From the NCBI RefSeq assembly GCF_030388665.1, contig NZ_CP128846.1, forward strand, positions 4,352,501 through 4,416,500: a stretch of 64,000 nucleotides of DNA, written 5' to 3'. Of this stretch, positions 8,623-17,324 are shown one piece after another (position 1 is the stretch's first letter; each line of letters opens with the position of its first letter). Under the pieces are notes generated by a model. The model saw only the letters and a program-made list of their open reading frames with translations. It made no database searches and was not told where the DNA came from. Both the position numbers and the translations under genes were made by a program. Source of the DNA: Streptomyces flavofungini. GTDB lineage: Bacteria; Actinomycetota; Actinomycetes; Streptomycetales; Streptomycetaceae.

Positions 8623-9740
8623 CCAGCACCATCCCGAGCACAGCCCCAGCCACAGACACGGGCACGGACACAGGCACGGACACGGACACAGACACCGGCA
8701 CCGGCACCGGCACCGGCACCACGCCTTGGCGCGCCGCCCTCCACCGGGCCAAGCGCGCCTGCTCCCGCCCGGACCCCTGGAAGCGCGGCCCGCTCCTCAC
8801 GGCCCTCGCCCTGCTCCTCGGCCTCTTCCTCCTCCTGCACGCGTGGATCCCGAACCGCATCGGGAACGTCGGCAGCCTGGTGGAGACCTTCCTGCCGTGG
8901 TTCGGCCTGTTCGTCCCCGTGCTGCTCGCCGGGGCGCTCTGGCGCCGCTCCGCCGCCGCGCTGTGCGCGCTGCTGCTGCCGGTCACGGTGTGGCTGAACC
9001 TCTTCGGCGGGCTGCTCGACGACAAGTCCCAGGCGGGCGGCGACCTCACCGTGGCCAGCCACAACGTCGGCGCCGAGAACCCCGACCCGGCGGGCACCGC
9101 CCGCGACCTGGCCGCCTCCGGCGCGGACGTACTGGCCCTCGAGGAGATCAGCGCGCAGGCGAAGCCCCGGTACGAGCAGGCGCTGGCGAAGGCGTACCCG
9201 CACTACGTGGTCCTCGGCACGGTCGGCCTGTGGAGCAAGCTGCCGCTGTCGGACACCCGGCCGGTCGACACCGAGCAGGACGTGGGGCCGCTGGGCGACG
9301 CCAAGCCGGCCGACGTCACGCTGACGGACAACCGGGCGCTGCGGGCCACGGTGGCCACGGACCAGGGCCCGCTCGCGGTGTACGTGGCCCACCTGGGGTC
9401 CGTGCGGGTGGTCCCCGGGGACGGCTTCGCGACCGGGCACCGGGACCGTGGCGCGCGGGCGCTCACCAAGGCCGTCGCCGCCGAGCGGAACGAGCGGGTG
9501 GTGCTGCTCGGCGACCTGAACGGCGCCCTGGACGACCGCGCGTTCGCCGGGCTCACCGCACGGATGGACTCGGCCCAGGAGAAGGCCGGGGACGGCTTCG
9601 GCTTCACCTGGCCCGCGCGGTTCCCCGTCGCCCGGATCGACCAGATCCTGGTCCGCGGCGTACAACCGCGGGGCGCCTGGGTGTTGCCCGCCACCGGCAG
9701 CGACCACCTGCCGGTGGCCGCCGGGATCGACTTCCGATGA
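8619..9740 (+). CDS. Membrane protein with exonuclease/endonuclease/phosphatase domain
   Basis: The 373-residue protein starts at a GTG coupled to the upstream peptidase gene. A low-complexity Thr/Asp/Gly repeat fills residues about 8-32, and two or three hydrophobic helices (about 60-130) follow. The C-terminal EEP fold has VASHNVG, LALEEIS, VAHLGSVR, LLGDLNGALDD and the final SDHLPV signature. Catalytic residues of the fold (Asn, Glu, Asp/Asn, Asp-His) all appear present. Substrate is unknown; related membrane-linked members may act on nucleic acids or phospholipids. Coupling to the carboxypeptidase points to an envelope role. Confidence 0.8.
   Translation: MTSTIPSTAPATDTGTDTGTDTDTDTGTGTGTGTTPWRAALHRAKRACSRPDPWKRGPLLTALALLLGLFLLLHAWIPNRIGNVGSLVETFLPWFGLFVPVLLAGALWRRSAAALCALLLPVTVWLNLFGGLLDDKSQAGGDLTVASHNVGAENPDPAGTARDLAASGADVLALEEISAQAKPRYEQALAKAYPHYVVLGTVGLWSKLPLSDTRPVDTEQDVGPLGDAKPADVTLTDNRALRATVATDQGPLAVYVAHLGSVRVVPGDGFATGHRDRGARALTKAVAAERNERVVLLGDLNGALDDRAFAGLTARMDSAQEKAGDGFGFTWPARFPVARIDQILVRGVQPRGAWVLPATGSDHLPVAAGIDFR
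8644..8721 (+). repeat. Six-base tandem repeat inside the EEP gene
   Basis: Variants of GGCACGGACACA repeat in tandem and encode an alternating Thr-Asp/Thr-Gly run near the protein N-terminus. Such a tract is prone to length change in units that keep the frame. Confidence 0.7.
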
Positions 9741-9794
9741 GTTCGCGCGTGGCTCGCGGTCTGAGCAGTCAGGGATCGTGACGGGCACCAAACG

Positions 9795-9990
9795 CCGGGG
9801 ACGCAAGGCAGATCGCGGGCCTGATCGACCGCTCCCACCTGCTCGTCTTCCCGCTCCTGCTCGGCGCGGGCAAGCGGCTTTTCAGCAGCACGGACAAGGA
9901 CACCCAGAAGCTGAGGCTCGTCGAGCACGAGGCGTACGCCAACGGGCGGCAGCAGAACGTCTTCGACGTCGTCCGCCAGGGCCCGCCGCC
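9795..9990 (+). pseudogene. Remnant of a RibD C-terminal/dihydrofolate-reductase-family gene
   Basis: In the frame beginning at 9800 the translation reads IAGLIDRSHLLVFPLLLGAGK, then RLFSS, LRLVEHEAYANGRQ and NVFDVVR. This is the C-terminal quarter of the RibD_C/dihydrofolate-reductase family, where a hydrophobic strand ending in LGxGKRLF is diagnostic. No N-terminal part, start codon or substrate-binding region precedes it, and the frame reads on into the antisense of the next gene. I therefore call it a decayed 3' fragment. The family call rests on recognising the motif by eye. Confidence 0.65.
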
Positions 9991-10025
9991 GGGTCGGCGC
10001 GCGCCGACCCGCACCCGTGCCTTGC

Positions 10026-10685
10026 CTAGGTCGCGGGGCGCAGCCCCAGCGGGCCCGCGATCTCCTCGGCCATGACCTTGCCCGCCTCCTCGGCGAGGGC
10101 GTCCTCCATCAGGTCCTCGTCGGTGTCCAGGCCGTCGAGGTCCTCCAGGGGCTGGTTGAGCCGGACGTGGGCGACCAGGGACTGCAGGGCGCGCAGACAG
10201 GCGGAGGCGGTGGAGCCCCAGTTGGAGAAGTAGGAGAACTGCCACCACCACAGGGCCTCGGTGGTGCGGCCCTCGCGGTAGTGCGCGAGGCCGTGGCGGA
10301 GGTCGGTGAGGACGTCGGCCAGGTCGTCGGAGATCCGGCAGGCCACGGGGGCCTTGCGGGGCTCGTAGGGGTCGAAGACCTCGGAGTAGACGTCGATGGG
10401 GTCGAGCAGCCGGGCCAGGCTCTCGCGGAGGTCGTCGACGTCGGCCTCCGGGCCGAGGTCCGGTTCGTAGCGCTCGTCGGGGACGATGTCCTCGTGCGCG
10501 CCGAGGCGGCCGCCCGCGAGCAGCAGCTGGGAGACCTCAAGGAGCAGGAAGGGGACGGCCGAGTCCGGCTCGTCGCCCTTGGCGATCTCCGTGACCGCGA
10601 CGATGAAGCTCTCGATCTGGTCCGAGATCTGGACGGCGAAGTCGTCCGGGTCCTGGGTGATCGCGTGCAGCGTGGCGTCAGACAT
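10026..10685 (-). CDS. DUF5063 domain protein
   Basis: The 219-residue acidic protein is a conserved actinobacterial hypothetical always seen beside recR. Characteristic stretches are [38 protein letters not shown] and [17 protein letters not shown]. No catalytic motif is evident. It overlaps the end of recR by eight bases, so it is probably co-translated with the recombination gene, although nothing in it suggests a direct DNA role. Confidence 0.85.
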   Translation of the reverse strand: MSDATLHAITQDPDDFAVQISDQIESFIVAVTEIAKGDEPDSAVPFLLLEVSQLLLAGGRLGAHEDIVPDERYEPDLGPEADVDDLRESLARLLDPIDVYSEVFDPYEPRKAPVACRISDDLADVLTDLRHGLAHYREGRTTEALWWWQFSYFSNWGSTASACLRALQSLVAHVRLNQPLEDLDGLDTDEDLMEDALAEEAGKVMAEEIAGPLGLRPAT

Positions 10686-11277
10686 CTAGGAGTCGTCTCC
10701 CCTCGAAAGCGCGGCCCAGGGTGACCTCGTCCGCGTATTCCAGATCTCCCCCGACCGGGAGTCCGCTGGCCAGTCGGGTCACTTTCAGGCCCATCGGCTT
10801 GATCATGCGCGCGAGGTACGTCGCCGTCGCCTCGCCCTCCAAGTTCGGGTCCGTGGCCAGGATCAGCTCCGTGACCGTGCCGTCGGCGAGGCGCGCGAGG
10901 AGTTCCCTTATCCGCAGGTCGTCCGGGCCCACGCCCTCGATCGGGCTGATCGCGCCGCCGAGCACGTGGTAGCGGCCGCGGAACTCACGGGTCCGCTCGA
11001 TCGCCACGACGTCCTTCGGCTCCTCCACCACACAGATGACGGCGGGGTCGCGGCGCGGGTCGCGGCAGATGTTGCACAGCTCTTCCTGCGCGACGTTCCC
11101 ACAGGTCGCGCAGAAGCGGACCTTGTCCTTGACCTCAAGGAGGGCGTGCGCGAGCCGGCGCACGTCCGTGGGCTCGGCCTGGAGGACGTGGAAGGCGATC
11201 CGCTGCGCGCTCTTGGGACCGACGCCGGGCAGCCTGCCCAGTTCGTCGATGAGGTCCTGGACCACGCCTTCGTACAC
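10678..11277 (-). CDS. recR: Recombination protein RecR
   Basis: RecR works with RecF/RecO in loading RecA at single-strand gaps. The 199-residue protein shows the N-terminal helix-hairpin-helix [18 protein letters not shown], the zinc-finger cysteines in CATCGN and LCNICRD (about residues 57-75), and a Toprim domain ([22 protein letters not shown]). Size and motifs are standard. It lies downstream of the nucleoid protein gene ybaB, separated by 167 bases that include no obvious terminator. Confidence 0.97.
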   Translation of the reverse strand: MYEGVVQDLIDELGRLPGVGPKSAQRIAFHVLQAEPTDVRRLAHALLEVKDKVRFCATCGNVAQEELCNICRDPRRDPAVICVVEEPKDVVAIERTREFRGRYHVLGGAISPIEGVGPDDLRIRELLARLADGTVTELILATDPNLEGEATATYLARMIKPMGLKVTRLASGLPVGGDLEYADEVTLGRAFEGRRLLDV

Positions 11278-11444
11278 GGATTGCCTTCCTGTCTCCGGCC
11301 GCCTGCCTCGGCTCGCCGGATCTTCAGTCTTCGGGGCTCAGGGAGCTTTTGTACGTACCGTAGTTGGCCGTCGGCCGACATAGAAGGGAAGCGCGGGCCA
11401 CAACGGCGGCCCGGGCGCGACCCCGCCACGCGGCGGGCGACGTC

Positions 11445-11786
11445 CTAGAACGGCAGGCCGGGGATGCCGCCGCCGCCCAGACCCTGGGCGAGGGGGCCCA
11501 GCTTCTGCTGCTGCAGCGCCTGGGCGTTCTCGTTCGCCGCCTGCACCGCCGCGACCACCAGGTCCGCGAGGGTCTCCGTGTCGTCCGGGTCCACCGCCTT
11601 CGGGTCGATCACGAGGCCGCGCAGCTCACCCGAGCCGTTGACCGTCGCCTTGACGAGGCCGCCGCCCGCCTGGCCCTCGACCTCGGTCCGCGCGAGCTCC
11701 TCCTGCGCCTTGGCGAGGTCCTGCTGCATCTTCTGGGCCTGCTGGAGCAGCTGCTGCATGTTGGGCTGGCCACCACCGGGGATCAC
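11445..11786 (-). CDS. ybaB: YbaB/EbfC nucleoid-associated protein
   Basis: This is a 113-residue DNA-binding protein that forms dimers and coats the nucleoid. A glutamine/methionine-rich coiled helix ([22 protein letters not shown]) precedes the [16 protein letters not shown] strand pair and the [12 protein letters not shown] helix, matching the family. The C-terminal [10 protein letters not shown] tail is typical of actinobacterial members. Gene order ybaB-recR is widely conserved. The start at 11786 fits the family length. Confidence 0.94.
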   Translation of the reverse strand: MIPGGGQPNMQQLLQQAQKMQQDLAKAQEELARTEVEGQAGGGLVKATVNGSGELRGLVIDPKAVDPDDTETLADLVVAAVQAANENAQALQQQKLGPLAQGLGGGGIPGLPF

Positions 11787-12055
11787 GATCAGCTCCTGGT
11801 TCCTCTGGTCCGTATGGCGGGATTTTCCCGTCTGGCACGAGCCTACGTGGTCACTGCCGCACGCGCCCCAGCACTCCGGCCACCACTCTTTCGGGTGAGT
11901 TTGCCCCAGCTCCTATACCTGATCAAGCGCCCCTTCCAGGCGGAAAAGCCGCGAAAACTGCCGCATAGCCACCCATTGGGCGGTAGGACTGGATGCCGCG
12001 CAGCGGCACCAGCCAATTACGTTGCGCCACCAAGCGGAAGCCGAGGGAGTGCCGG

Positions 12056-12817
12056 GTGAGCCACCAGCCGGAGATGCAGCCTGAGGGGGTGCCCCATGAC
12101 GGGGACGGTGCCGGTGCGGGGACGCCCGGGGCGGCGCCCGGTGACCTGGTGGGGCGATCGTTTCCGCAGGGCGACTGGGGAGAGCCCGCCGAGCGCCTCG
12201 ACGAGCTGTACCGGTGGGTGGAGCGAGGGGCGCTCGACACCGCCGGGTGGTATCTGCGCGACCGCACGCGCAAGCGGCTCGGGGCGCGGCTGCTGCGGGG
12301 CGGGGCGGCGCTCGGGGGCGCGGGGGCGGGGGTGCTTCCGCTGCTCGATCTCGCCGGGGGCGCGGAGGGCGTGGCCACCTGGGGATTCGTTTCGCTGCTC
12401 GCCGGAGTGGCGTGCGTGGGGTGCGACCGGTTCTTCGGGCTCACCTCCGGGTGGATGAGGGACGTCGCCACCGCGCAGGCCGTGCAGCGGCGCTTGCAGG
12501 TGCTGCAGTTCGACTGGGCTTCGGAGAGCGTGCGGGAGGTGCTCGGGCCCACGGAGGGGACCGCCAGTGAGGCGGCCGAGCGGTGCCTCGGGGTGTTGCG
12601 GCGCTTCACCGAGGACGTGACGGAGCTGGTGCGGGCCGAGACGGCCGACTGGATGGTGGAGTTCCGGAGTGGGCCCGCGCCGCTGGTGATGCAGGGGGCC
12701 GTGCCCGGGGGTTCCGGCGGGGCGCCCCGGGAGGGTGGGGGTGGGCCCGGGCGGTTTCCGTTGCCGCCCGGGGCGCGGCCGAACATGCCTCGGCAGCGGC
12801 CGCCCGAGCCCAGGTAG
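12056..12817 (+). CDS. SLATT-like two-transmembrane protein
   Basis: The 253-residue protein opens with a Pro/Gly-rich leader, then ERLDELYRWVERGALDTAGWYL, two hydrophobic segments (roughly residues 80-102 and 110-128, the second ending in DRFFGLTSGW), and a long amphipathic C-terminal helix (AVQRRLQVLQFDWASESVREV). This helix/two-TM/helix layout matches SLATT proteins, which are thought to form pores in nucleotide-signalled immunity or conflict systems. No SMODS or SLOG partner is nearby, and the streptomycete copy next to ybaB looks like a housekeeping gene. The GTG at 12056 has GAGGGAG upstream; ATG 12074 is an alternative. Confidence 0.65.
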   Translation: MSHQPEMQPEGVPHDGDGAGAGTPGAAPGDLVGRSFPQGDWGEPAERLDELYRWVERGALDTAGWYLRDRTRKRLGARLLRGGAALGGAGAGVLPLLDLAGGAEGVATWGFVSLLAGVACVGCDRFFGLTSGWMRDVATAQAVQRRLQVLQFDWASESVREVLGPTEGTASEAAERCLGVLRRFTEDVTELVRAETADWMVEFRSGPAPLVMQGAVPGGSGGAPREGGGGPGRFPLPPGARPNMPRQRPPEPR

Positions 12818-12878
12818 GCCGGGGGCCTTGGGGGACGTCCCGCGCGGGTGGGACGGGCCGCCGCCGATCGGCCTGCGG

Positions 12879-12906
12879 CCTCGTCCTCAAACGCCGGACG
12901 GGCTGA
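12879..12906 (+). repeat. Dispersed streptomycete intergenic repeat, copy A
   Basis: This 28-base element ends in GCCGGACGGGCTGA and differs from the copy at 36630-36657 at two positions. I recall the same motif as a frequent intergenic element in Streptomyces genomes; its function is unknown to me. Confidence 0.6.
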
Positions 12907-12951
12907 CTTATCCCCAGGGCGGGCCGAGGGAAGCAGCCGCGCCGCAGGCCC

Positions 12952-13689
12952 TCAGCTGTAGATGATCATCGAACCCTGCGCCAGGCTTCTCGTCGTCGCC
13001 GCGTGCAGGCCCAGCCAGACGTGGCGTTCGCGGGCGAAGGGGCTCGGGTCGTGCGGGGGTGGGGTGGCCGGTTCTTCCAGGGTGGTGGGGGCCTGGGGCG
13101 GGGCCGGGGGGAGCGGGGGGTTGGCCGGGTCTATGCCGATGGCGGGGGCCACGAATTCCAGCTCGCGCAGGAGGGCCTGGGAGGAGCCCAGGGGGCCGCC
13201 GCCGGCGAGGAGTTCGTCGTTGGACAGGGGCGCGGGGAAGTCCACGGGGACGTACGCGCCCGCGTGGTCGTAGTGCCAGACCAGGTGGGACTGCTGGGCG
13301 GTGGAGTCGAACATCTCCAGGAGCTGTTCGTAGTCCCCGCCGAGCTCGTCGACGGGGGTGACCTCCAGGCCGCAGATCTTCAGGAGGTAGGCGCGGCGCA
13401 GGAAGTGCAGCGCGTCGTAGTCGAAGCCCGCGACCGGGGCCACGTCGCCGGAGAGCCCCGGCATGTACGCGTACACGGGCACCGCCGGAAGGCCCGCGTC
13501 GCCCAATGCCTTGTCGTACACGGCGAGTTCCTCGGCGAAGGGGTTGTCGGGGCTGTGGCACAGCACGTCGACGAGCGGGACCAGCCACAGGTCGCAGGCC
13601 AAGAAATCCTCCCAGGGTCGGTGAAGGGGGCCGGACGGGTTCCTACGGACGTAGCTACCGTGCGTGTCGTTCCGGCAGCGTAGTGGCAC
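12952..13689 (-). CDS. Conserved hypothetical protein downstream of the glycosyltransferase
   Basis: The 245-residue protein has no domain I recognise. It begins near GPLHRPWEDFLACDLWLVPLVDVLCHSPDNPF and contains a strongly conserved-looking SHLVWHYDHAGAYVPVDFP stretch, with a Pro-rich linker and LGLHAATTRS near the end. There is no signal peptide or membrane segment. The GTG at 13689 is the only in-frame start near the domain; it follows the glycosyltransferase stop by ten bases and is preceded by GGGAGG at slightly long spacing. The position suggests a soluble partner of the glycosyltransferase. Confidence 0.7.
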   Translation of the reverse strand: MPLRCRNDTHGSYVRRNPSGPLHRPWEDFLACDLWLVPLVDVLCHSPDNPFAEELAVYDKALGDAGLPAVPVYAYMPGLSGDVAPVAGFDYDALHFLRRAYLLKICGLEVTPVDELGGDYEQLLEMFDSTAQQSHLVWHYDHAGAYVPVDFPAPLSNDELLAGGGPLGSSQALLRELEFVAPAIGIDPANPPLPPAPPQAPTTLEEPATPPPHDPSPFARERHVWLGLHAATTRSLAQGSMIIYS

Positions 13690-13699
13690 CGGGGCCTGC

Positions 13700-16147
13700 T
13701 CAGCCTCCCCCGTGCACGTCCCAGATCCACACCCCGTCTACCCACTTTGCGCGCTGCCCAAGGAGGTCGTCGACCGTCGAGCGCAACGCCGCGTCGCCGG
13801 GCTGCGGTGCGAGGACGAGGAGGCCCGCCTTCCAGTACCGCAGGTCGACGCGGGCCGCCTCCCGCCAGGCGTCGGTGATCCGCACGGCCTGACCCGAATT
13901 GCGCACGTCCCGCAGCAGGTTGGAGGTGTTGCGGGGCGAGGCGCCGTAGATGCCGACGCGGTCCGGGCCCCAGGGTCCGTTGAAGTAGCCGCCGGGCAGC
14001 CGGAACCCCAGGTCGGCGGTGGTCTGCCAGTGCAGGGCCTCGGCGTAGGCGGGGTCGGGAAGGGGCACCGGTACGAGCGTCTCGCCGGACGCCGTGTCGA
14101 CGTACCGCTTCCAGGTGCCGTCGGCGATGAACGGGGGCACCTCGGCGCGATCGACGGCCTTGAGGGGCAGCGGCAGGAGCGGGACGAGGGCGAGGGCGAC
14201 GGCGACGAGCCCGGCGTACCGCAGGCGCCGCCCCCACACCGGCCGGCCCTCGGCGCCGCGCGCGACCAGGCGCCCCAGCGCGAGCGCCACCAGCATCCCC
14301 AGGGCGGGCGCGCACACCATCGCCACCCGCGATTCGATGACCGACTCCAGCAGCGGCTTGTCGGAGAGCAGCGCCCACGGCCCCGACAGCACGACGTCGG
14401 TCAGCGGGATGCGGAACTTCGGGCCGAGGGACAGGAACGCCGCCGCGACCGCCGTGAAGGCGAGCGCCTTCACCACCGCCTCGCGCCACAGCCACACCAC
14501 GATCAGCAGGGCGAGGGCGACGAGCGGCCAGCCGTAGAAGGCGTTCTGCTCGGTGGGGTTCATGGACAGCGAGGCCGCGGTGTCGGCGTCGCCCGCGAGG
14601 GAGCGCTCGGCGAAGGAGAGCAGGGCCAGCGGGCTGTTGCCCGCGTTGTCGCCGTGCAGGACGCTCTTGTAGCTCTGCGGCCCGAAGAACTGCCACCACA
14701 GGGGGAACGCGACCAGGGGCAGGCAGACGGCGAGCCCGATGCCGATGCCCCGGGCCAGCGGCCGCCAGGCCGCCCGCGCCACGTCGCGGCGCACCACCGC
14801 GTACGCCACCGTGAACAGCAGCATGCCCATCGCGGCGAGCAGCAGCGGCTCCTCGCCGAGGAAGATCTGGTACGTCGCGAACAGCCCGAGGACGACCCCG
14901 TCCCGTACGACGTTCGTGCCCTCGCAGAGCCGCAGCGCGCGGTCGATGATCAGCGGGACCATGAACAGGACGATGAAGTTCGGGTGCGCGTGCGCGTGGC
15001 TGATCATCGGGGGTGCGAAGGCGGCGAGGGCCGCGCCGACGGCGGCGGCGCCCCGGTGGCGCACGAGGCGGCGGACGATCAGCCAGTACCAGGCGAAGGC
15101 CGTCCCGGCGAGGCCGAGGGTCATCGCCAGATTGAGGCTGACGGCGGGGCCGAAGAGCCAGGTGACGGGCGCGAGCGGGACGGAGAGCCCGAGCATGACC
15201 GTGTTGGCCATGAGGTTCACGCCGTCGGGATACCCCTGCAGATCCGTGAACAGGGGGTTCTGGAGATGCCGCACGTTGTGTGCCGTGACCTCGAAGAACC
15301 ACTCCCACTGGTTCTGGTCCTGGAGGGAGTGCGGGAGGTAGCGGTGGTCGGGGGATATCCAGCGGGACGAGTACAGGACCGTCGTGAAGGCGACGAAGAG
15401 GGCGGCGACGAGGAGGTCGGCGCGGCGCACGGAGCGGACCTTGAGGGCGGAGACCTCGGCGAGCACCCGGACGTAGTCGCCGGGCCTGACCTTCGAGCCC
15501 TCCTGGTGCGACCAGCGCACCGGGACCTCCGCGACCGGCCAGCCCTCCCGCCGGAAGTGGTGCAGGATCTCCACGTCGATGCCCCAGCCGCTGAGGCGGG
15601 ACGCGGCGAAGGCCGCGCGGGCGCGGTCGCCGTCGAAGAGCTTGAACCCGCACTGGGTGTCGCGGATCCCGGGGACGGCGACCGTGCGTATCAGGAAGTT
15701 GCCGCCGCGGCCGAGCAGCTCGCGCAGCCGGTGCTGGTGGACGTCGATCGTCGCGCCCGGCCGCGCGCGCGAGCCGACGGCGGCGGCGTACCCGTCGGCG
15801 AGCGCCTTCTCCAGGGCCTCCAGCTCCTCGATGGGCGCCGCCAGGTCGGCGTCCGTGACGAGGACACGACGGCCGTACGAGGCGAGGACGCCCTGGCGCA
15901 GGGCGTGGCCCTTGCCCTGGTTGCGGCCGCCGCGGAGCAGCTGGATCCGGGGGTCCGCGGCGGCGGCCTCGGCGGCGATCTCCGCCGTCCGGTCCGTGGA
16001 GCCGTCGTCGACGACGATCAGCTCCCACTGCGGGCGCCCCGCGTCGGCGGCGGGCCCGTCCAGGTAGGCGCGGATCGCGTCCAGGGTGGGGGCGAGGCGG
16101 CGTTCCTCGTTGTAGGCGGGGATGACGATGCTGAGGTCGACGCTCAT
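13700..16147 (-). CDS. Fused GT2 glycosyltransferase and polytopic membrane glycosyltransferase-like protein
   Basis: The first 245 or so of 815 residues form a GT2 domain of the dolichyl/polyprenyl-phosphate-sugar synthase type: IVIPAYNEERRL, VVDDGSTDRT, VTDADLAAP and a QCGFKLF segment. The rest has about ten or more hydrophobic helices starting near residue 248 and a soluble C-terminal domain, as in GT-C-type transferases that use lipid-linked sugars. One polypeptide could thus make a polyprenyl-phosphate sugar and transfer it outside the membrane. The ATG overlaps the GntR gene stop as ATGA. The acceptor is unknown. Confidence 0.8.
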   Translation of the reverse strand: MSVDLSIVIPAYNEERRLAPTLDAIRAYLDGPAADAGRPQWELIVVDDGSTDRTAEIAAEAAAADPRIQLLRGGRNQGKGHALRQGVLASYGRRVLVTDADLAAPIEELEALEKALADGYAAAVGSRARPGATIDVHQHRLRELLGRGGNFLIRTVAVPGIRDTQCGFKLFDGDRARAAFAASRLSGWGIDVEILHHFRREGWPVAEVPVRWSHQEGSKVRPGDYVRVLAEVSALKVRSVRRADLLVAALFVAFTTVLYSSRWISPDHRYLPHSLQDQNQWEWFFEVTAHNVRHLQNPLFTDLQGYPDGVNLMANTVMLGLSVPLAPVTWLFGPAVSLNLAMTLGLAGTAFAWYWLIVRRLVRHRGAAAVGAALAAFAPPMISHAHAHPNFIVLFMVPLIIDRALRLCEGTNVVRDGVVLGLFATYQIFLGEEPLLLAAMGMLLFTVAYAVVRRDVARAAWRPLARGIGIGLAVCLPLVAFPLWWQFFGPQSYKSVLHGDNAGNSPLALLSFAERSLAGDADTAASLSMNPTEQNAFYGWPLVALALLIVVWLWREAVVKALAFTAVAAAFLSLGPKFRIPLTDVVLSGPWALLSDKPLLESVIESRVAMVCAPALGMLVALALGRLVARGAEGRPVWGRRLRYAGLVAVALALVPLLPLPLKAVDRAEVPPFIADGTWKRYVDTASGETLVPVPLPDPAYAEALHWQTTADLGFRLPGGYFNGPWGPDRVGIYGASPRNTSNLLRDVRNSGQAVRITDAWREAARVDLRYWKAGLLVLAPQPGDAALRSTVDDLLGQRAKWVDGVWIWDVHGGG

Positions 16148-16917
16148 GCGGGGGCCTGCGGGGGGTGGGGGCCGGGGTGGCTGTGGGGGCGGCCCCGCCG
16201 GGGGCGGGCGTGGTCGCCGTCGTCCGGGCGGGCCAGGCCCTCGACGAGAGCCAGCGAGTGCGCGTTGTACTCGGCCACGATCGCGTGCGCGAGGACGGCG
16301 TCGCGGCAGGTCAGTGCCTCCACCAGGTCCAGGTGCCGGGACCAGAGGCGGCCGCGCAGGTCACCGCCGCGCTCCACCTCGCGGCGCAGGTGCGGGACCG
16401 CGCACACCCAGGACTGGACGCGCAGGCGGTGCAGGAAGTCCGAGAGGTAGGCGTTGCCGAACAGGGCGCTCAGTTCGCGCCAGAAGCGCAGGTCGTAGCC
16501 GATGAGGACGGTGAGGTCGCCGGCCGCCGCCGCGCGGGCCGCCTCCTCTCCCCTTCGGCGTACGGAGACGAAGCTCACCGCCGGTACGGCCTGGTGCGCC
16601 GCCGTCGTCGCCACCTCGCGGAAGATGGCGTCCGCGATGAGGCTTCTGGCCTGGAGCATGCCCCGGTAGTCGGCCAGGGTGTGCTCGTGCACGCGGAAGC
16701 CGCGGTGCTGCACGGAGTCGAGGAGGCCCTGCGCCGAGAGGTTCACCAGGGCCTCGCGGACCGGGGTCGCGGAGACGCCGTACTGGTCGGCTATCTCCTT
16801 CACCGTGAACTCCTGGCCCGGCACGAGGCGGCCCGCGAGGATCTCGTCGCGCAGGGCGTCGGCGATCTGCTGGCGCAGGGTGCTGCGGATGACGGCCGGG
16901 CCGTCGGGTCCGGGCAT
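16144..16917 (-). CDS. GntR/FCD-family transcriptional regulator
   Basis: The 257-residue regulator has an N-terminal winged helix (LRQQIADALRDEILAGRLVPGQEFTV, GVSATPVREAL) and an all-helical FCD ligand domain (RSLIADAIFREVA, DLRFWRELSALFGN, RHLDLVEAL, HAIVAEYNAHS). The ATG at 16917 follows GGGGAGG by nine bases; an upstream in-frame ATG at 16962 lacks one. It is translationally coupled to the glycosyltransferase, which is unusual for FCD regulators of catabolism. A His/Pro-rich tail overlaps the next start. Confidence 0.88.
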   Translation of the reverse strand: MPGPDGPAVIRSTLRQQIADALRDEILAGRLVPGQEFTVKEIADQYGVSATPVREALVNLSAQGLLDSVQHRGFRVHEHTLADYRGMLQARSLIADAIFREVATTAAHQAVPAVSFVSVRRRGEEAARAAAAGDLTVLIGYDLRFWRELSALFGNAYLSDFLHRLRVQSWVCAVPHLRREVERGGDLRGRLWSRHLDLVEALTCRDAVLAHAIVAEYNAHSLALVEGLARPDDGDHARPRRGRPHSHPGPHPPQAPA

Positions 16918-17324
16918 GGTGGTGGGCCTCCCCCTACGCGCTTCTCTGACGTGGGCGTCCATGAACGGACGCGGGCAAGTTCTGGTCACTTACGAGCACG
17001 TCAGACTACGTGGTCGGGGCTCCCGTGCCCCATGACCGATATCACCGCACGTCACAGGCCATGGGCCTTGGGGGTGTGCCCCTCCCCACACGGTACGGGT
17101 GCCGTCGGGGCGGGGGCTCCCCTCTCCCGACGTCATGGGGCCGTCGGCCTGGGCCGTGCCCTCCCTCGTCGATACGGAGCCGTCGGCCTGGGGCGTGTGC
17201 CCACCCGTGCCGCCCCTGGCGGCCCAGATGCCCGCAGCGGGGGGCGGGGGACGGATGGGGTCGGGCGGGGCAGGGGTCGGTGGGGTGAGCGTGCGGGCTC
17301 ACCCCACCGGCCCCGGCGGCCGCG
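16918..17324. other. 407-base intergenic region
   Basis: No gene is supported. The stretch from about 17060 to 17220 holds imperfect repeats of GCCGTCGGCCTGGG and GTGTGCCC. The upstream part should contain the promoter of the GntR operon, but I see no convincing -10/-35 pair. Confidence 0.35.
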
